Source: Desulfobacteraceae bacterium (GTDB taxonomy: Bacteria; Desulfobacterota; Desulfobacteria; Desulfobacterales; Desulfobacteraceae). Taken from it: a stretch of DNA of 64,000 bases. Below are positions 1-9,218 of the stretch, one piece after another. Location of the stretch: assembly GCA_016743945.1 (NCBI GenBank), contig JADGFI010000009.1, forward strand, positions 1 to 64,000, given 5' to 3'. The position numbers and the translations under genes were made by a program. Positions within the stretch are counted from its first letter, which is position 1. Each line of letters opens with the position of its first letter. Below the pieces are notes generated by a model. The model searched no databases, had not been told where the DNA came from, and saw only the letters and a list, made by a program, of their open reading frames with translations.

Positions 1-130
1 GCAATTAAATTACCTTTTTTTTGTGGATTATCAAGTTTGAAAAACTGTTTATAAAAAAACACTTTCCCAACCATTGGTCAACCGATCAATGCAAGGCCCG
101 GGGCCACCGTGACAAGAATTTTTTTTCCAT
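1..130 (-). pseudogene. possible degenerate gene start at window edge
   Basis: On the minus strand an ATG at 130 follows a good ribosome binding site (AAGGAG, about 7 bases upstream). The frame closes after 14 codons, but shifting by one base at a run of eight A gives a plausible start reading EKKILVTVAPGLALIG before another stop (complement of 78-80). This looks like the decayed or miscalled 5' end of a gene running off the left edge. The product is not recognised. The rest of 1-307 holds only the palindrome and promoter listed separately. Confidence 0.22.
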
Positions 131-205
131 GATATGCTCCTTTTTTTAGGGTTAAAAAAGAAAACAATTAAAAATTAATAACAGGGGTTTGCCTTGAAGT
201 CAATC

Positions 206-225
206 TGAACAATGATCATTGTTCA
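206..225. promoter_or_regulatory. 20-bp perfect palindrome, probable operator
   Basis: The sequence TGAACAATGATCATTGTTCA is a perfect inverted repeat. It lies 20 bases upstream of a TTGACA -35 box and between a possible minus-strand gene start (130) and the plus-strand operon starting at 308. The position suits a dimeric regulator, but none is encoded next to it in the window. Confidence 0.55.
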
Positions 226-245
226 TTATTTTTTTCTTGTGTCCC

Positions 246-275
246 TTGACAAGAACCAAGGTCCTGTCTTATAGC
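246..275 (+). promoter_or_regulatory. sigma-70-type promoter of the M20 peptidase operon
   Basis: TTGACA at 246-251 is followed 18 bases later by TATAGC at 270-275. Transcription would start near 282, about 26 bases before the first ATG. It is the only good promoter seen ahead of the five-gene operon that ends at 7361. Confidence 0.45.
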
Positions 276-307
276 TCAGGCTTATTCTAACCTTGGGGAC
301 TTTTAAT

Positions 308-1801
308 ATGATGCCCACCATACTTTCATCAATCTTGCTCCTGACAGCAGTCGGCCTGATCCTGACCCTTATTTCCCGGTATCTTTCAATGAAAAAGCAG
401 TATGAACGGTTGGATTCCGCCGCAGAAAAACAGAGCCATCCGACAGATTCCCTGTTTGACACCAACGGGTTTGCCCAACGGCTTGCCCAGCTGATTCAGA
501 TTCCCACGGTCTCCTGGACCAATCGCAGCAAACGGGATCTCAAGGTTTTTTCCCAATTCCAGGAAAAATTAATCACCCTTTATCCACGGGTACATGCGAC
601 ACTGAAACGGGAAGTCCATGGAAATTTTGGCCTTGTCTATCATTGGAAAGGGAAAAATCCTAACCGACAGCCGGTGCTTTTTCTGGCCCATTACGATGTG
701 GTCCCGGCAGAGGAAAAAGGAGATGAGACCTGGAAAGAACCCCCCTTCAGCGGAAGAATAAAACAGGGGTATCTCTGGGGAAGGGGAACCCTGGATATCA
801 AGTCCCAGCTTGCCTTTCAGATGGAAACTGCAGAGATCCTTCTGACCCAAGGATGGCAGCCTGACAGAGATATTTATTTTGCCTTTGGCGGGGACGAAGA
901 GATTGCCGGGACAGAAGGGGCACAAAACATGGCTAGTATTTTCAAAAAACGGGGCTTGTCCTTTGAGTTTGTTGTGGATGAAGGCGGGGTGATTGCCCGG
1001 GATCAACTGGCCTTTCTCAAGGGACAGCCGGCGGCATTGGTGGGGCTGGCGGAAAAGGGAATGGTCACCTTTAAGATCACGGCAACTGGAGAAAGCGGTC
1101 ATTCCTCCATGCCCGGCAGGGACGGCACGGCCATCGGCCGCCTGGCCCGGGGTATTGTCCGGCTGGAGAAAAAATCCTTCCCCAGCCGGCTTGATCCGGT
1201 GATGAAAAATATGCTCGAACGATTTGTTCCCCATGTATCTGTTGCCCTGGGTGTTATCTTTGCCAATCTCTGGCTTTTTTCTCCTTTAATCCGCTTTATT
1301 TTTTCCAAGAACAAAACCACTGACAGCCTGATTCGAACCACCCAGGCTGTCACGGTGTTTCATTCAGGAGAGCAGGAAAATATTCTGCCAGGAGAAGCCA
1401 CCTGCCTGATCAATCATAGGATCCTGCCGGGAAATACCATTGGGCAATTACAAAAACAGCACAGGCAGATTCTCAAGGACAAGGCCTTAACCATAGAGGA
1501 TGCAGGAAACTGGCCGGCAAATGATCCCATAAAAGCAGGTGATCCCAAGGAAAGTGGTTTTCAACTGATCCAAAAAATCCTGGCCAGCACCCATCCCGGC
1601 ACCATTGCCGTTCCCTTTCTGGTCAACGGGTCCACGGATTCCAAATATTACCGGGATCTCACCGACCAAATTTTGCGGTTTACCCCCCTGGTGCTCAAAC
1701 CTGCGGATATTGCCACCATCCATGGGGTGAACGAAAAGGTCTCGCTCAACAATCTGGAAAATGGATTAAAATTTTACCTTCAGCTCTTTTCCCAGCTTTA
1801 A
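308..1801 (+). CDS. M20 family metallopeptidase, PM20D1-like, membrane-anchored
   Basis: Binuclear zinc hydrolase of the M20 family. Metal and catalytic motifs are visible: LAHYDVVP, the GRGTLDIK aspartate, and GGDEEIAGTEG with the general-base Glu-Glu pair. An N-terminal hydrophobic segment (first 30 residues) suggests membrane anchoring or export. The C-terminal half matches the PM20D1/carboxypeptidase S1 pattern, including NLWLFSPLIRFI, RTTQAVTVF and IHGVNEKVS. Mammalian PM20D1 makes and cleaves N-fatty-acyl amino acids; the substrate here is unproven. A TTG start at 293 is possible, but ATG 308 sits 8 bases after GGGGA and is preferred. It leads an operon with a carrier, an amidohydrolase, an MFS protein and a NAPE-PLD-like enzyme. 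Confidence 0.85.
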   Translation: MMPTILSSILLLTAVGLILTLISRYLSMKKQYERLDSAAEKQSHPTDSLFDTNGFAQRLAQLIQIPTVSWTNRSKRDLKVFSQFQEKLITLYPRVHATLKREVHGNFGLVYHWKGKNPNRQPVLFLAHYDVVPAEEKGDETWKEPPFSGRIKQGYLWGRGTLDIKSQLAFQMETAEILLTQGWQPDRDIYFAFGGDEEIAGTEGAQNMASIFKKRGLSFEFVVDEGGVIARDQLAFLKGQPAALVGLAEKGMVTFKITATGESGHSSMPGRDGTAIGRLARGIVRLEKKSFPSRLDPVMKNMLERFVPHVSVALGVIFANLWLFSPLIRFIFSKNKTTDSLIRTTQAVTVFHSGEQENILPGEATCLINHRILPGNTIGQLQKQHRQILKDKALTIEDAGNWPANDPIKAGDPKESGFQLIQKILASTHPGTIAVPFLVNGSTDSKYYRDLTDQILRFTPLVLKPADIATIHGVNEKVSLNNLENGLKFYLQLFSQL

Positions 1802-1829
1802 GCAACTCTAAACACAAAGAGGATACCCC

Positions 1830-3317
1830 ATGACGGATCATCAAACGGAATTGCAGCCAACACCCGAAGACTCCATGCTCAAAATCGGACTCAAACCCTT
1901 TCTCACGGCCCTTAGTATTTTGGGGCTTTTGATCATTTTTTCAGGTTTTTTAACCCGCTGGATTCCGGCCGGGGCCTATGAACGAATGGTCATTGACGGC
2001 AGGCTGGCGGTGGTGGCAGGTTCCTTCCAATACCTGCAAGAGGCAGCCTTTCCAGCCTGGAGGTGGTTTACCGCCCCCGTTGAGGTAATCTGGGGGGACA
2101 ATTGGCTCATGATCCTGGTGCTCTCTTTGTTCATGATTTTTCTGGGCGGCTCGTTTACGGTTCTGGAAAAAGGAGGGATCATGCAGGAACTGCTGGCCGG
2201 TACCGTGAGACGGTTTAAGGACAACAAGTACCGCCTCATGGGGATCATCATCTTTGTCATGATGTTTCTAGCCGCCTTTGTGGGGGTCTATGAAGCCCTG
2301 GTCCCCCTGATTGTCATCATTGTTCCCCTGTCCCTGGCATTGGGATGGGATTCATTGACCGGATTGGGCATGAGTATGCTGGCCCTGACCTTTGGGTTTT
2401 CTGCTGCCGTGACCAACCCCTTTACCATTGCCGTGGCCCAGGAATTATCCGGACTTCCCCTCTTTTCAGGGGCCTGGTTTCGGATCATTTTTTTCATCGC
2501 CATCTATATCCTGTGCTATACCTTTGTGAGCCGCTATGCCCGGAAAATTGAACAAGACCCCACCCTTTCCCCTGTCTATGCGGCAGACAATAGAATCCGG
2601 GAACGGTTCAGTGCTGAAAAAATCCTGGGCAGCAACCAGGCAAGCGATCCTTGTAAAGTAAAAGCGGCCATCTGGTTTGGTGTCTGCCTGGGAATCGCCG
2701 TTATTTTCATGGTATTGGCAGGTCTTGTTCCGGCCCTGCCCTCCGATGCCGCCTTCCCAACGGTTGCCCTGCTTTTTCTCATCGGCGGTGCCGGTGCCGG
2801 CCGTATCGTGGGCTACTCCTGGGGAAAATTACTGAAGGTGCTGGCCTCGGGCGCCAATAATATGCTGCCGGGCATTGTGCTGATCCTTTTGGCCATGAGT
2901 GTCCCCCATATCATGACCCGGGGCCATGTCATGGACACCATCCTCTTTTATGCCTCCCAGGCGATTCAAGGAACCAACCCCTACCAGGCCGGCTTTTATA
3001 TTTATCTGTTGACCCTGGCCCTGAACTTTTTTATTTCATCGGCCTCGGCCAAGGCCTTTCTGGTCATGCCCATCATTGCGCCCCTGGCCGACCTTGTGGG
3101 ACTGACCCGGCAAACAGCCGTTTTTGCCTTTGACCTGGGAGACGGGTTTTCCAACATGGTCTTTCCCACCAATGCCCTGCTGCTCATTGGCCTGAGCTTT
3201 ACCGTGGTCTCCTATCCCAAGTGGATGCGGTGGACCTGGAAGGTTCAGGTGGGCATTGTGCTTATTTCCATGATATTTCTCATGATAGCCGTGGCAATGG
3301 GGTTCGGTCCCTTTTAA
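1830..3317 (+). CDS. YfcC family carrier (C4-dicarboxylate/basic amino acid type)
   Basis: A polytopic inner-membrane protein of 495 residues with about 12 hydrophobic segments, matching the YfcC family (anaerobic C4-dicarboxylate carrier or arginine/ornithine antiporter superfamily). Family-like stretches include RWIPAGAYER near residue 45, GGIMQELLAG and the conserved loop SSASAKAFLVMPI near residue 400. It starts 28 bases after the peptidase stop with a clear AGAGGA ribosome binding site, so it is co-transcribed. In this operon it may take up the amino acid or acid released by the peptidase; that is inference, and the substrate cannot be read from sequence. Confidence 0.8.
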   Translation: MTDHQTELQPTPEDSMLKIGLKPFLTALSILGLLIIFSGFLTRWIPAGAYERMVIDGRLAVVAGSFQYLQEAAFPAWRWFTAPVEVIWGDNWLMILVLSLFMIFLGGSFTVLEKGGIMQELLAGTVRRFKDNKYRLMGIIIFVMMFLAAFVGVYEALVPLIVIIVPLSLALGWDSLTGLGMSMLALTFGFSAAVTNPFTIAVAQELSGLPLFSGAWFRIIFFIAIYILCYTFVSRYARKIEQDPTLSPVYAADNRIRERFSAEKILGSNQASDPCKVKAAIWFGVCLGIAVIFMVLAGLVPALPSDAAFPTVALLFLIGGAGAGRIVGYSWGKLLKVLASGANNMLPGIVLILLAMSVPHIMTRGHVMDTILFYASQAIQGTNPYQAGFYIYLLTLALNFFISSASAKAFLVMPIIAPLADLVGLTRQTAVFAFDLGDGFSNMVFPTNALLLIGLSFTVVSYPKWMRWTWKVQVGIVLISMIFLMIAVAMGFGPF

Positions 3318-3365
3318 AAGAGAGAACTCATTTTCACAAGGAAACAAACAAATGAATAAAAACAG

Positions 3366-5177
3366 ATGAATAGGGACAAAAACAGGCCGGGGCTCCACTT
3401 AACGGCCCGGGAAATGGAGAAGCTGAGCCAGGTCGCCCTGGGCAAAGAAACGGCAGATATCGTTGTGATCAACGGCCGTCTGATGAACGTCTATACCAGC
3501 GAAATTCTGGACAATTATTGTGTCGCCATAAAAGGACGGCGCATTGCCCTGGCAGGACCGGATGCTTCCCACACCATCGGCCCTGCTACAAGGGTGATGG
3601 ATGCAAAGGGGAGTACCCTGATCCCCGGCCTTATAGACGGGCATACCCACCTGGCCCTGTGGCTCAGCATTCCTGAATTTTTAAAACACGCCATAAAGGG
3701 TGGCACCACCACCATCATTACCGAATCCATGGAAATCTTTCCCGTGGCAGGAATTGACGGGGTGATGGATTTTCTGGCCTCCTTAAAGAACCAGCCCATT
3801 AAACTGCTGGCCACAGCCCCGGGCATGGGGTCCATCAGCAAGTCCTGCCTGGGGGTTCCCCCCAAAACCATGGAACGACTCATGGCCCAGGAAGATATTC
3901 TTGGCATGGGAGAATCCTATTGGCAGTCTGTATTTCAAAATCCAGGTCGGTTCCTGAACAATTTCCAAACCGTGCTCGAACACGGGGAAAAACTTGAAGG
4001 CCATTCTGCCGGTGCCCATGGAAACAAGCTGTCTGCCTATGCCGCCATGGGGATTTCTTCCTGCCACGAACCCACCACCGCAAAAGAAGCCGTGGAAAGA
4101 TTGCGTCTGGTAATTTACGTGATGGCAAGGGAAGGCAGCATCCGCCGGGACCTGGAATCCATTTCAAAGGTCAAAAACCAAGGTATCAGTCTTCGACGGC
4201 TTATCCTGGCCACCGACGGCATCACGCCTGCAGATCTTCTGGACCTGGGATACATGGAATACCTGGTTCAAAAGGCCATTGACTATGGATTTAACCCCAT
4301 CACCGCCGTGCAAATGGCCACCCTGAATGTGGCCGAACATTTTGGTCTGGACCATGCCATTGGCGGTATTGCCCCGGGGAAACTGGCGGACATGGTCATC
4401 ATCCCTGATCCCAGAACCATCCGGGCGAAGACGGTCATCAGCAATGGATGCGTCATTGCTGAAAACGGTCAATTGTTTGTTAGCCCCCGGTACCATTCCT
4501 ACACCCCAAAAAGCCTCAACACTGTGACTCTCCCCAAAAAATTAACCCCGGATGACTTCAGGATCATATGCGACAATAAATGCGACAATGATGCCCCCAA
4601 AAAAAAGGCGCGTATCATTGAAATGGTAACCGACCTTGTCACCCGGGAAATCATTGAAGAGATAGAGGTGGTGAACGGCGAACTCAAGGAAAGCCTTAAA
4701 ACAAACCTGGCAAAGATAGCCGCCGTGGACCGGACCCACACCCCCGGCAAGAGTTTTACCGGCCTCATCAAAGGGTTCATAACATCCGGGGCAATGGCCT
4801 GTAGCGCTGCCTGGGACACCTCCTGTATCATCGTTGTGGGCGTCAATGGAGCGGACATGGCCCTGGCGGTCAATCGAATCCATGATCTCCAGGGGGGAAT
4901 TGTGATCTGTGAAAATGGAAAAATCCGCCACGAGCTGGCCCTGCCAATTTTTGGGATCATATCCGAGTTGTCAGTTGAGAAGATGGCCTTTCACATGGAA
5001 AAAATCAAAACAATCGCAAAAGAACTCGGGGTTGATTTTCCAGATCCCGTGCTGACCCTGACCACCCTGACCGGGGCTGCCATTCCCTATCTGCGAATCT
5101 GTGAACAGGGACTGGTAAATCTTAAAAAGGGCAGGACAAAAGGATTATTTCCCGATCAGACAACGAGGACCCCATGA
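3366..5177 (+). CDS. ade: adenine deaminase family amidohydrolase
   Basis: Metal-dependent amidohydrolase of adenine deaminase type (adenine + H2O to hypoxanthine + NH3). Length (603 aa) and layout fit: N-terminal beta-sandwich VINGRLMNVYTSE, metal site GLIDGHTHL, GHSAGAHGNKL, SSCHEPTTAKEA, ATDGITPADLL, and the C-terminal Ade domain. The hpt gene at 16036 could salvage the hypoxanthine. A five-codon ORF (ATG at 3352) follows an AAGG site and ends in ATGA overlapping this start, so translation may be coupled through it. Related amidohydrolases act on other cyclic amides, so an alternative substrate linked to the peptidase operon cannot be excluded. The last codons overlap the next gene (ATGA). 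Confidence 0.82.
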   Translation: MNRDKNRPGLHLTAREMEKLSQVALGKETADIVVINGRLMNVYTSEILDNYCVAIKGRRIALAGPDASHTIGPATRVMDAKGSTLIPGLIDGHTHLALWLSIPEFLKHAIKGGTTTIITESMEIFPVAGIDGVMDFLASLKNQPIKLLATAPGMGSISKSCLGVPPKTMERLMAQEDILGMGESYWQSVFQNPGRFLNNFQTVLEHGEKLEGHSAGAHGNKLSAYAAMGISSCHEPTTAKEAVERLRLVIYVMAREGSIRRDLESISKVKNQGISLRRLILATDGITPADLLDLGYMEYLVQKAIDYGFNPITAVQMATLNVAEHFGLDHAIGGIAPGKLADMVIIPDPRTIRAKTVISNGCVIAENGQLFVSPRYHSYTPKSLNTVTLPKKLTPDDFRIICDNKCDNDAPKKKARIIEMVTDLVTREIIEEIEVVNGELKESLKTNLAKIAAVDRTHTPGKSFTGLIKGFITSGAMACSAAWDTSCIIVVGVNGADMALAVNRIHDLQGGIVICENGKIRHELALPIFGIISELSVEKMAFHMEKIKTIAKELGVDFPDPVLTLTTLTGAAIPYLRICEQGLVNLKKGRTKGLFPDQTTRTP

Positions 5178-6421
5178 TCGCAGAACCTCAAAAAACTCCT
5201 TTTTTTTATGGCTACATTATTCTTGTATCCGGTTTTTTCATACAGGCCGTTGTCTGGGGGATCAGCAATAGTTTCGGCGTATTTTTTGATCCCTTGATCA
5301 AGGAGTTTGGATGGTCAAGGGCAACCATCTCCGGGGCTGCCTCATTGGGGTTTTTAGTCCATGGATCTTCTAGCATTATCTTAGGAAACCTGAATGACCG
5401 ATTCGGACCCCGGCTCATTATGAGTGGATGTGGTCTCTTCCTGGGTCTTGGCTTTCTTCTGATGGCAACACTTAATTCTGCCTGGCAGCTGTATCTGTTT
5501 TATGGCCTGATTACCGGCATCGGCCTTGGCGGTATCGATGTTATTCCTCTGTCCACCGTGTCCCGATGGTTTAAGAAAAACCGGGGGATGATGAGCGGCA
5601 TCATTAAAGTCGGGACAGGAGTTGGCATGCTCACCATGCCCTTTTTCATCACCTGGCTGATACATCATTATGGGTGGAGAATCGCCTTTATGGTATTGGC
5701 ATTTATTATCCTCCTCTCTGTTTTATTCCTTGCCCAGTTTTTGGTTCGCGACCCCATCGTAAAATCACAATTCATTGACAATAAAATTCAGGAGGCATCG
5801 AAACCAGGAAATGAATCCGAAGAGGGCTTAACCTTTGGCGAGGCAATTGCCACCCGGCAATTATGGACAATTTGTTTCATCTATTTTATCGTTCTTTTTT
5901 GTGTGTATACCATTCTTATGCACATTGTTCAGCATGCCATTGATCTTGGCATCCCCTCGGGTCTTTCCGCCGGCATTTTGTCAACCATAGGCGGCGTCAG
6001 TATTACGGGCCGGTTTTTGATGGGCGGGGCCGCTGATAAAATCGGCGAAAAATCGGCTTTATTGATCTGTCTTCTGTGTTTATTGTCCTCCCTTGTCTTG
6101 TTACAGGCGGTACAAACTCTGGGGATGTTCTATTTATTTGCTGCGGTGTACGGGTTTGCCCACGGCGGATTCTTCTCCCTGGTCTCCCCCTTGATCGCTA
6201 AATTTTTTGGGACAAAATCCCATGGCCTTCTCTTTGGGATTGTCATCTTTTGCAGCACCATCGGAGGGGCCATCGGCCCGTTTATGGCGGGATATATTTT
6301 TGACCTGACCGCAAGTTACAAAATGGTTTTTATGATTCTGGCCGTTTTATGCACCCTTGCCTTGATGTTGGCGACAATGCTTAAACCCCTTCTTGTCCAG
6401 AGCACTGACCATGACCTTTAA
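5174..6421 (+). CDS. MFS transporter, OFA/monocarboxylate type
   Basis: Twelve-helix major facilitator of 415 residues. The N-terminus GYIILVSGFFIQAVVWG and the loop NDRFGPR between helices 2 and 3 are typical of the oxalate/formate antiporter and monocarboxylate branch. A second loop, GGAADKIGEKSALL, marks the C-terminal half. The start overlaps the adenine-deaminase stop by ATGA, indicating translational coupling. It probably moves a small organic acid linked to the operon's catabolism, but the substrate is unknown. Confidence 0.8.
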   Translation: MIAEPQKTPFFYGYIILVSGFFIQAVVWGISNSFGVFFDPLIKEFGWSRATISGAASLGFLVHGSSSIILGNLNDRFGPRLIMSGCGLFLGLGFLLMATLNSAWQLYLFYGLITGIGLGGIDVIPLSTVSRWFKKNRGMMSGIIKVGTGVGMLTMPFFITWLIHHYGWRIAFMVLAFIILLSVLFLAQFLVRDPIVKSQFIDNKIQEASKPGNESEEGLTFGEAIATRQLWTICFIYFIVLFCVYTILMHIVQHAIDLGIPSGLSAGILSTIGGVSITGRFLMGGAADKIGEKSALLICLLCLLSSLVLLQAVQTLGMFYLFAAVYGFAHGGFFSLVSPLIAKFFGTKSHGLLFGIVIFCSTIGGAIGPFMAGYIFDLTASYKMVFMILAVLCTLALMLATMLKPLLVQSTDHDL

Positions 6422-7361
6422 AAAGCATGTCTCGTCCACCTGGCAATTTCTTTTTAATAAAAATAACCGGACACCCGATATGAAATTGCCGGTTATGCCC
6501 GTTGACCTGTCCCATTTTAAAAACCCGGGCCGCCATCAATTGAACAGCACCTGGCTGGGTCATTCCTCTTTGATGATCAATATAGACGGGTATAGGATCT
6601 TAACGGACCCGGTATTTGAAAAAAAAATATCCCTTATCGGCCCGACCCGGTTTAACGGAAAGCTTCCCATCGACCCCATAACCCTTCCTGATATTGATCT
6701 GGTGATTATCTCCCATGACCACTACGATCACTTGAATAAATACGCCATACAGCTGTTAAAAAATATCACCAAAAAGTTTGTCACCCCCCTGGGAGTTGGC
6801 AACCGCCTGACCGCCTGGGGAATCCCGGATGATAAAATCATTGAGCTGGACTGGTGGGAAAGTTATGAATTTGATGAACACCTGAAAATAACCGCCACCC
6901 CTGCCCAGCATTTCTCCGGCCGGACCTTGGGAGATCGAAACAAAACCCTCTGGGCATCCTGGGTCATTGTTTCTCCTGATCACACCCTCTTTTTCAGCGG
7001 CGATTCCGGATATTTTGACAAATTTAAAACCATTGGAGACGCCTACGGCCCCTTTGACATCACCTTTATTGAATGCGGTGCTTACAACAAGCTCTGGCAC
7101 AAGGTTCACATGTTCCCGGAAGAGACAGTCCAGGCCCATATGGATTTGAAAGGAAAACTTTTGCACCCCATTCACTGGGGGACCTTCAACCTGTCCCTGC
7201 ATCCCTGGTATGAACCCATGCAGCGGCTAACAGAGGCAGCCCGATCAAACCAGATACCCATTGCAACCCCGATGGTGGGAGAAACCATTGTCATAGATGC
7301 CCAGGGACAGCTGCAAGACTCCCGCTGGTGGGAAAAGGCACTTGGAGAATGCACCCAGTAA
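6411..7361 (+). CDS. MBL-fold hydrolase, NAPE-PLD-like
   Basis: Metallo-beta-lactamase-fold protein close to N-acyl-phosphatidylethanolamine phospholipase D. It shows TWLGHSSLMI, LTDPVF, the zinc motif SHDHYDHLN, IELDWWE, TPAQHFSGRTLGDRN, FFSGDSGY and the distal zinc ligand LHPIHWGTF. Animal NAPE-PLD releases N-acylethanolamines; bacterial homologues are poorly characterised. No signal peptide is obvious. ATG 6411 lies inside the end of the MFS gene (stop at 6421), making it the last gene of the operon; an upstream TTG at 6393 is less likely. Its pairing with a PM20D1-like peptidase suggests N-acyl amide or amino acid metabolism, which is inference. Confidence 0.82.
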   Translation: MTFKKHVSSTWQFLFNKNNRTPDMKLPVMPVDLSHFKNPGRHQLNSTWLGHSSLMINIDGYRILTDPVFEKKISLIGPTRFNGKLPIDPITLPDIDLVIISHDHYDHLNKYAIQLLKNITKKFVTPLGVGNRLTAWGIPDDKIIELDWWESYEFDEHLKITATPAQHFSGRTLGDRNKTLWASWVIVSPDHTLFFSGDSGYFDKFKTIGDAYGPFDITFIECGAYNKLWHKVHMFPEETVQAHMDLKGKLLHPIHWGTFNLSLHPWYEPMQRLTEAARSNQIPIATPMVGETIVIDAQGQLQDSRWWEKALGECTQ

Positions 7362-7528
7362 AAGATTCCCCCCCCTCCTTGAAATCAGCATCTTTTATCT
7401 CTTGCTGATAAACAAATACCAGAGATGAACTATTTTAACCCGGAATCGTGGGAAGAAACCTTTTATTTATGCAAAAGTTCTGGTAGGCTTTTCCATCTCA
7501 TAGTTGCTTAACAAAAAAGGAGAACCCC

Positions 7529-7891
7529 ATGATAGAAATGCTGGATATCGGGTTAGATAATGTGGTGGCATATCGTCTGGAAGGCAAGATCACAGAAGCA
7601 CAAATGACATCTGTCATGGCCTTGTTAAGAGAAAAAATTCAACAGGGGAAAAAGATAAACATCTACCAGGAAGTTGTGAGTCTTGGCGGGGTTGAAATGG
7701 ATGCCATGGTTGAAAAATTCAAATTTTTTCTGGATGTCGGAATTTCCCATTTTGACAAAATTGCTGTGGTTTCTTCCAAAAAATGGATTCAAAAACTCAT
7801 CCAGCTTGAAGACAAATTATTTAAAGGGATTAATATGAAGGGCTTTTCAACAGATGAAAAAGACGAGGCCCTTGCGTTTTTAAAGCAATGA
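7529..7891 (+). CDS. SpoIIAA-like (STAS/SEC14-type) protein
   Basis: A 120-residue cytoplasmic protein of the SpoIIAA-like family, with the typical pattern VVAYRLEGKITEAQM, a central helix with IQQGKKINIYQEV, and the late segment FDKIAVVSSKKWIQ. The family resembles anti-anti-sigma STAS domains and often occurs alone, with unknown biochemical role. A strong AAAGGAGA ribosome binding site precedes it. It stands alone and is followed by a short GC-rich hairpin (7899-7919). Confidence 0.75.
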   Translation: MIEMLDIGLDNVVAYRLEGKITEAQMTSVMALLREKIQQGKKINIYQEVVSLGGVEMDAMVEKFKFFLDVGISHFDKIAVVSSKKWIQKLIQLEDKLFKGINMKGFSTDEKDEALAFLKQ

Positions 7892-7898
7892 TATATTT

Positions 7899-7919
7899 GC
7901 ACCGGGGTATCCCCGGTGC
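7899..7919 (+). terminator. GC-rich hairpin after SpoIIAA-like gene
   Basis: Arms GCACCGGGG and CCCCGGTGC (9 bp, perfect) around a 3-base loop, 8 bases after the stop codon. There is no T-run, so it is either a Rho-assisted terminator or an mRNA 3' stabilising stem. Confidence 0.4.
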
Positions 7920-8061
7920 CGAAAGGACTCAAATTGGCCCATATCCACAGACGCCTCTGTTTTTTCCATATTATTCCAATCGGTAACACAGTGAGTAATC
8001 TGTTAGGAAGTCAGACAATGGTCCCTGTCATGGGCTTTTATTTTTTAGTGAAAGCCCGTTT

Positions 8062-8979
8062 TTACTTAAACTTTTGGCCCTGGAAAGATCCCCGTTTTTC
8101 AAGGGTATGCTGGATCATATTAAAGGTTTCCCGGTACCTGCCGGCCCAGGCAGGGGCCCTGAGTTCTTCTCCATGGGGATCGCCGGTGATGCGCTGGATA
8201 ATAATCTGCTTTGGAAGCCTTTCGATAAAGTCGCAGACCATGTCCACATAGTCTTCTTGTTCCATGCACTTATAGTCCCCCCGTTGCCAAATCCGGTCAA
8301 GGGGGGTGTCACGGATCACATAGAGCAGGTGAATTTTCACCCCGTTGATTCCCATATTGGCAAGGACCCTGGCAGTTTCCAGCATCATGGCTCTGTCCTC
8401 ACCGGGCAGCCCCAAAATAACATGGGCACAGATGTTGATTCCCCTGCCGGAGGTCATGTCGACAGCCCGGACAAAGTCCTTAAAATCATGGCCCCGGTTG
8501 ATCAGGGACAAGGTGGCGTCATGGACAGATTGAAGTCCGTATTCCAGCCAGACCAGGTGTTTTTTTGTATAGGACTGGATCAAATCAATTTTTTCTTCAT
8601 CCACACAATCGGGCCGGGTACCAATGGCCATCCCCACCATTCCCTCACAGGCAAGGGCTTCGTCATACAAGGCCTTCATGTGGGCGCAACTGGTATAGGT
8701 GTTGGTATAGGATTGGAAATAGGCAAGAAATTTTTTGGCCTTGTATTTTTTGACCATACCGATCCTGCCGGCTTCAATCTGCTGTGTAATGGAAAGCCCC
8801 CTTTCAAAGGCACCGGATCCAGACCCCTTGGCGTTGCAATAGATACAGCCTGTTTTGGAAAGTACCCCATCTCGATTGGGACAGGAAAGCCCTGCATCCA
8901 CCGTGATCTTTTGCACCCGCATCCCAAATATTTTTCTCAAATATCCATTATAATCTGAATATCGCTTTTCTTTGTCCAT
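8062..8979 (-). CDS. TIGR01212/YhcC family radical SAM protein
   Basis: Radical SAM enzyme of 305 residues. The [4Fe-4S] cluster site is in SCPNRDGVLSKTGCIYCNA near residue 40, an Elp3-like arrangement with wider cysteine spacing than the usual CX3CX2C. Other family marks are YFQSYTNTYTS, IGTRPDCV, VWLEYGLQSVHDATL, INRGHD and HVILGLPGED. Homologues such as E. coli YhcC are widespread but have no established reaction. It is monocistronic and convergent with the SpoIIAA-like gene. Confidence 0.82.
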   Translation of the reverse strand: MDKEKRYSDYNGYLRKIFGMRVQKITVDAGLSCPNRDGVLSKTGCIYCNAKGSGSGAFERGLSITQQIEAGRIGMVKKYKAKKFLAYFQSYTNTYTSCAHMKALYDEALACEGMVGMAIGTRPDCVDEEKIDLIQSYTKKHLVWLEYGLQSVHDATLSLINRGHDFKDFVRAVDMTSGRGINICAHVILGLPGEDRAMMLETARVLANMGINGVKIHLLYVIRDTPLDRIWQRGDYKCMEQEDYVDMVCDFIERLPKQIIIQRITGDPHGEELRAPAWAGRYRETFNMIQHTLEKRGSFQGQKFK

Positions 8980-9150
8980 TGGTGTCCATGTGTAAAAATT
9001 TTAAAATTTCTTTTGGTGAATATGTATCACCATATCCGGCAACAGTACAGGCCCCAATTCAACCGATTTTTTTTATCCGCTTGACCCTGTATTTTTATTT
9101 TCCCGATAAAAAGCTTGACAAGTTTTAGCATAGGTGCAAATAAGAAAACA

Positions 9151-9177
9151 ACTGTTCTGATTAGAGGAACAGTGTTC
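9151..9177. promoter_or_regulatory. inverted-repeat operator upstream of acyl-CoA ligase operon
   Basis: ACTGTTC at 9151-9157 and GAACAGT at 9167-9173 form a 7-bp inverted repeat with a 9-base spacer. The right arm also forms the 11-bp palindrome GAACAGTGTTC (9167-9177). It lies about 45 bases before the acyl-CoA ligase start, whose operon ends with a TetR regulator, so autoregulation is a reasonable guess. Confidence 0.45.
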
Positions 9178-9218
9178 GCATTGATTACATTGGCTATACA
9201 CCCTAATCAGGAGGCATT

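Noticed and set aside
8032..8062. Hairpin GGGCTTT/AAAGCCC with T residues as a terminator
   Set aside because: It overlaps the 3' end of the convergent radical SAM gene and is over 140 bases from the upstream gene; too weak to call.
8074..8958. Long plus-strand ORF of 294 codons
   Set aside because: It is antisense to the YhcC-type radical SAM gene, which carries the recognisable motifs; the plus frame has none.
9115..9143. Sigma-70 promoter for the acyl-CoA ligase operon
   Set aside because: TTGACA is present at 9115-9120, but no acceptable -10 box lies at the right distance.
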